Positions 63,239-64,000 of a stretch of 64,000 bases of DNA are shown piece by piece. How positions within the stretch are numbered: position 1 is the first letter of the stretch; the number at the start of each line of letters is the position of its first letter. The stretch comes from Pseudomonadota bacterium (GTDB lineage Bacteria > Desulfobacterota > Binatia > Binatales > Binataceae). The notes beneath the pieces are model-generated. The model worked only from the letters and a program-made list of their open reading frames with translations. It was not told the DNA's origin and searched no databases. Position numbers and translations under genes: made by a program. The stretch is taken from contig JAJPIF010000019.1 of assembly GCA_021324885.1 (NCBI GenBank), positions 85,630 to 149,629 on the forward strand. Reading direction: 5' to 3'.

Positions 63239-64000
63239 GACGCACTGCTCGCGAGATAAGCGAGGGCTGCGCGAATACCCATCAGGTCTTCGTTAAAAGA
63301 CCAGTGTCCTATGATCTCAAGGCTGCGCTTACCCATGCAGAAAAGGGTGTTGCGGTCGCGAAGAAGAGCTGCCATCGCTGCGGCGAGGGCTTGCGCGTCG
63401 CCGGCGGGAAATATAGCGCCGTTGATCCCGGGCTTGACCAGATCCGGCCCGCAGCCCACCCGATCGCTGACGATCACCGCTTTGCCGGCGTTCATGACCT
63501 CGTTCACGACCAGGCCCCAGGGCTCGTAGAGCGAGGGCAGGACAAACAGGTCGCATAGATCGTAGAGCGCGGGCAACTCCGTCTGATTCCTGAAGCCCAG
63601 CACACGGATGGACTTCCAGCCCGAGGCGGCCGCGAATTCCTCGATCGCGCTGCGCTGTTGACCATCGCCCGCGAACAGAAGGCATGGTTCCGGCTCGGAG
63701 CGGCGGTCGGAAGAAAGCCGGCTGTATGCGTGGAGCAGGGTCATAACTCCCTTGCGCTGGATCAGCTTTCCCGCGAAGAGGACGATAGGGCGTTCGGGCG
63801 CAAGACAAAGCTCACGGCGGAGCTCCTCGCGCCGGTGAGCGGCTGCCGTCGCGCGTTCACGGAAGAAGGAGTTATCCACCGCGTAGGGGACGGAAAAAAT
63901 CCTCGTCTCCGGCACGCCGATGCGGCGGTAGTAATCGTGATTGAGCGTGCCGATCGCCAGGAAGGCGTCAGCCATCCGGGTAAGAAAGGCATAGAAGGCA
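63235..64000 (-). CDS. Glycosyltransferase family 4, 5'-truncated by window edge
   Basis: The visible 255 or so residues are the C-terminal donor domain of a GT4 enzyme: ADAFLAIGTLNHDYYRRIG, IVLFAGKLIQRKGVMTLLHAY, LFVLPSLYEPWGLVVNEVMN (E-x7-E) and AVIVSDRVGCGPDLV. An ATG lies at 63973-63975, but the frame stays open to the window end with GT4-like codons, so the N-terminal acceptor domain must lie outside. It is translationally coupled to the methyltransferase and is probably the proximal gene of this visible stretch. Confidence 0.92.
   Translation of the reverse strand, partial: AFYAFLTRMADAFLAIGTLNHDYYRRIGVPETRIFSVPYAVDNSFFRERATAAAHRREELRRELCLAPERPIVLFAGKLIQRKGVMTLLHAYSRLSSDRRSEPEPCLLFAGDGQQRSAIEEFAAASGWKSIRVLGFRNQTELPALYDLCDLFVLPSLYEPWGLVVNEVMNAGKAVIVSDRVGCGPDLVKPGINGAIFPAGDAQALAAAMAALLRDRNTLFCMGKRSLEIIGHWSFNEDLMGIRAALAYLASSAS

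Overview
The window looks like chromosomal DNA of a GC-rich, free-living, catabolically versatile Gram-negative bacterium. Outer-membrane and envelope genes (an OprO/P-type porin, an RND efflux pump, a DUF1329 protein, a heptosyltransferase-like GT9), a GyrB with the long Gram-negative-type C-terminal insert, an F420-type LLM oxidoreductase and many SDR, acyl-CoA dehydrogenase and amidohydrolase genes fit uncultured soil lineages such as Candidatus Binatota (Desulfobacterota_B) or neighbours. That taxonomic guess is inference and was not checked by a search. I saw no phage genes, transposases, CRISPR array or rRNA.

Layout. 1-5.2 kb: gyrB-gyrA on the minus strand, with a hairpin beyond gyrA and a REP-like GC-rich repeat between the two genes. 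5.5-10.2 kb: a minus-strand run of MFS transporter, secreted Kelch protein with a Pro/Thr/Ser stalk, and ATP-dependent DNA ligase. 10.4-12.3 kb: an MsbA-like ABC exporter. 12.45-13.4 kb: a strong sigma70-type promoter, a small putative membrane protein and a single-domain response regulator. 13.6-16.1 kb: tRNA-Leu(UAG), then an Rrf2 regulator, a YezD-like small protein and an OprO/P porin; a 10-base motif is shared by the first two leaders. 16.2-19 kb: an EmrB-type MFS transporter and a beta-propeller lipoprotein. 19-27 kb: lipid and aromatic catabolism genes (LLM oxidoreductase, acyl-CoA dehydrogenase, DUF35, thiolase, SDR, DUF1329, DsbA-fold isomerase, alpha/beta hydrolase). 27.5-32 kb: a soluble hybrid histidine kinase, nadB and pgsA.

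32-47 kb is the most distinctive part. Two D-aminoacylase-type amidohydrolase paralogues, two PF04909-type amidohydrolase paralogues, three SDRs, an alpha/beta hydrolase and a TldD/TldE metalloprotease pair lie close together, with a second stalked beta-propeller lipoprotein among them. This looks like a catabolic region built by local duplication; its substrate is unknown. 47-51.4 kb encodes an RND adaptor and pump. 51.6-54 kb is a minus-strand run of aldo/keto reductase, NTF2-like protein and SDR. 54.2-57 kb holds a CopD-like membrane protein and an acyl-CoA dehydrogenase paired with a signal-less PhnD-like binding protein.

From tRNA-Ser(UGA) at 57.3 kb to the window end the minus strand carries glycan genes: NodU/CmcH-type carbamoyltransferase, GT9, GT4, a truncated GT2 remnant, a SAM methyltransferase and another GT4 cut by the window edge. 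This is probably a surface-polysaccharide cluster, possibly an island next to the tRNA. A hairpin-bearing intergenic element occurs twice (about 25.4 and 51.5 kb) and is probably a dispersed repeat of this genome.
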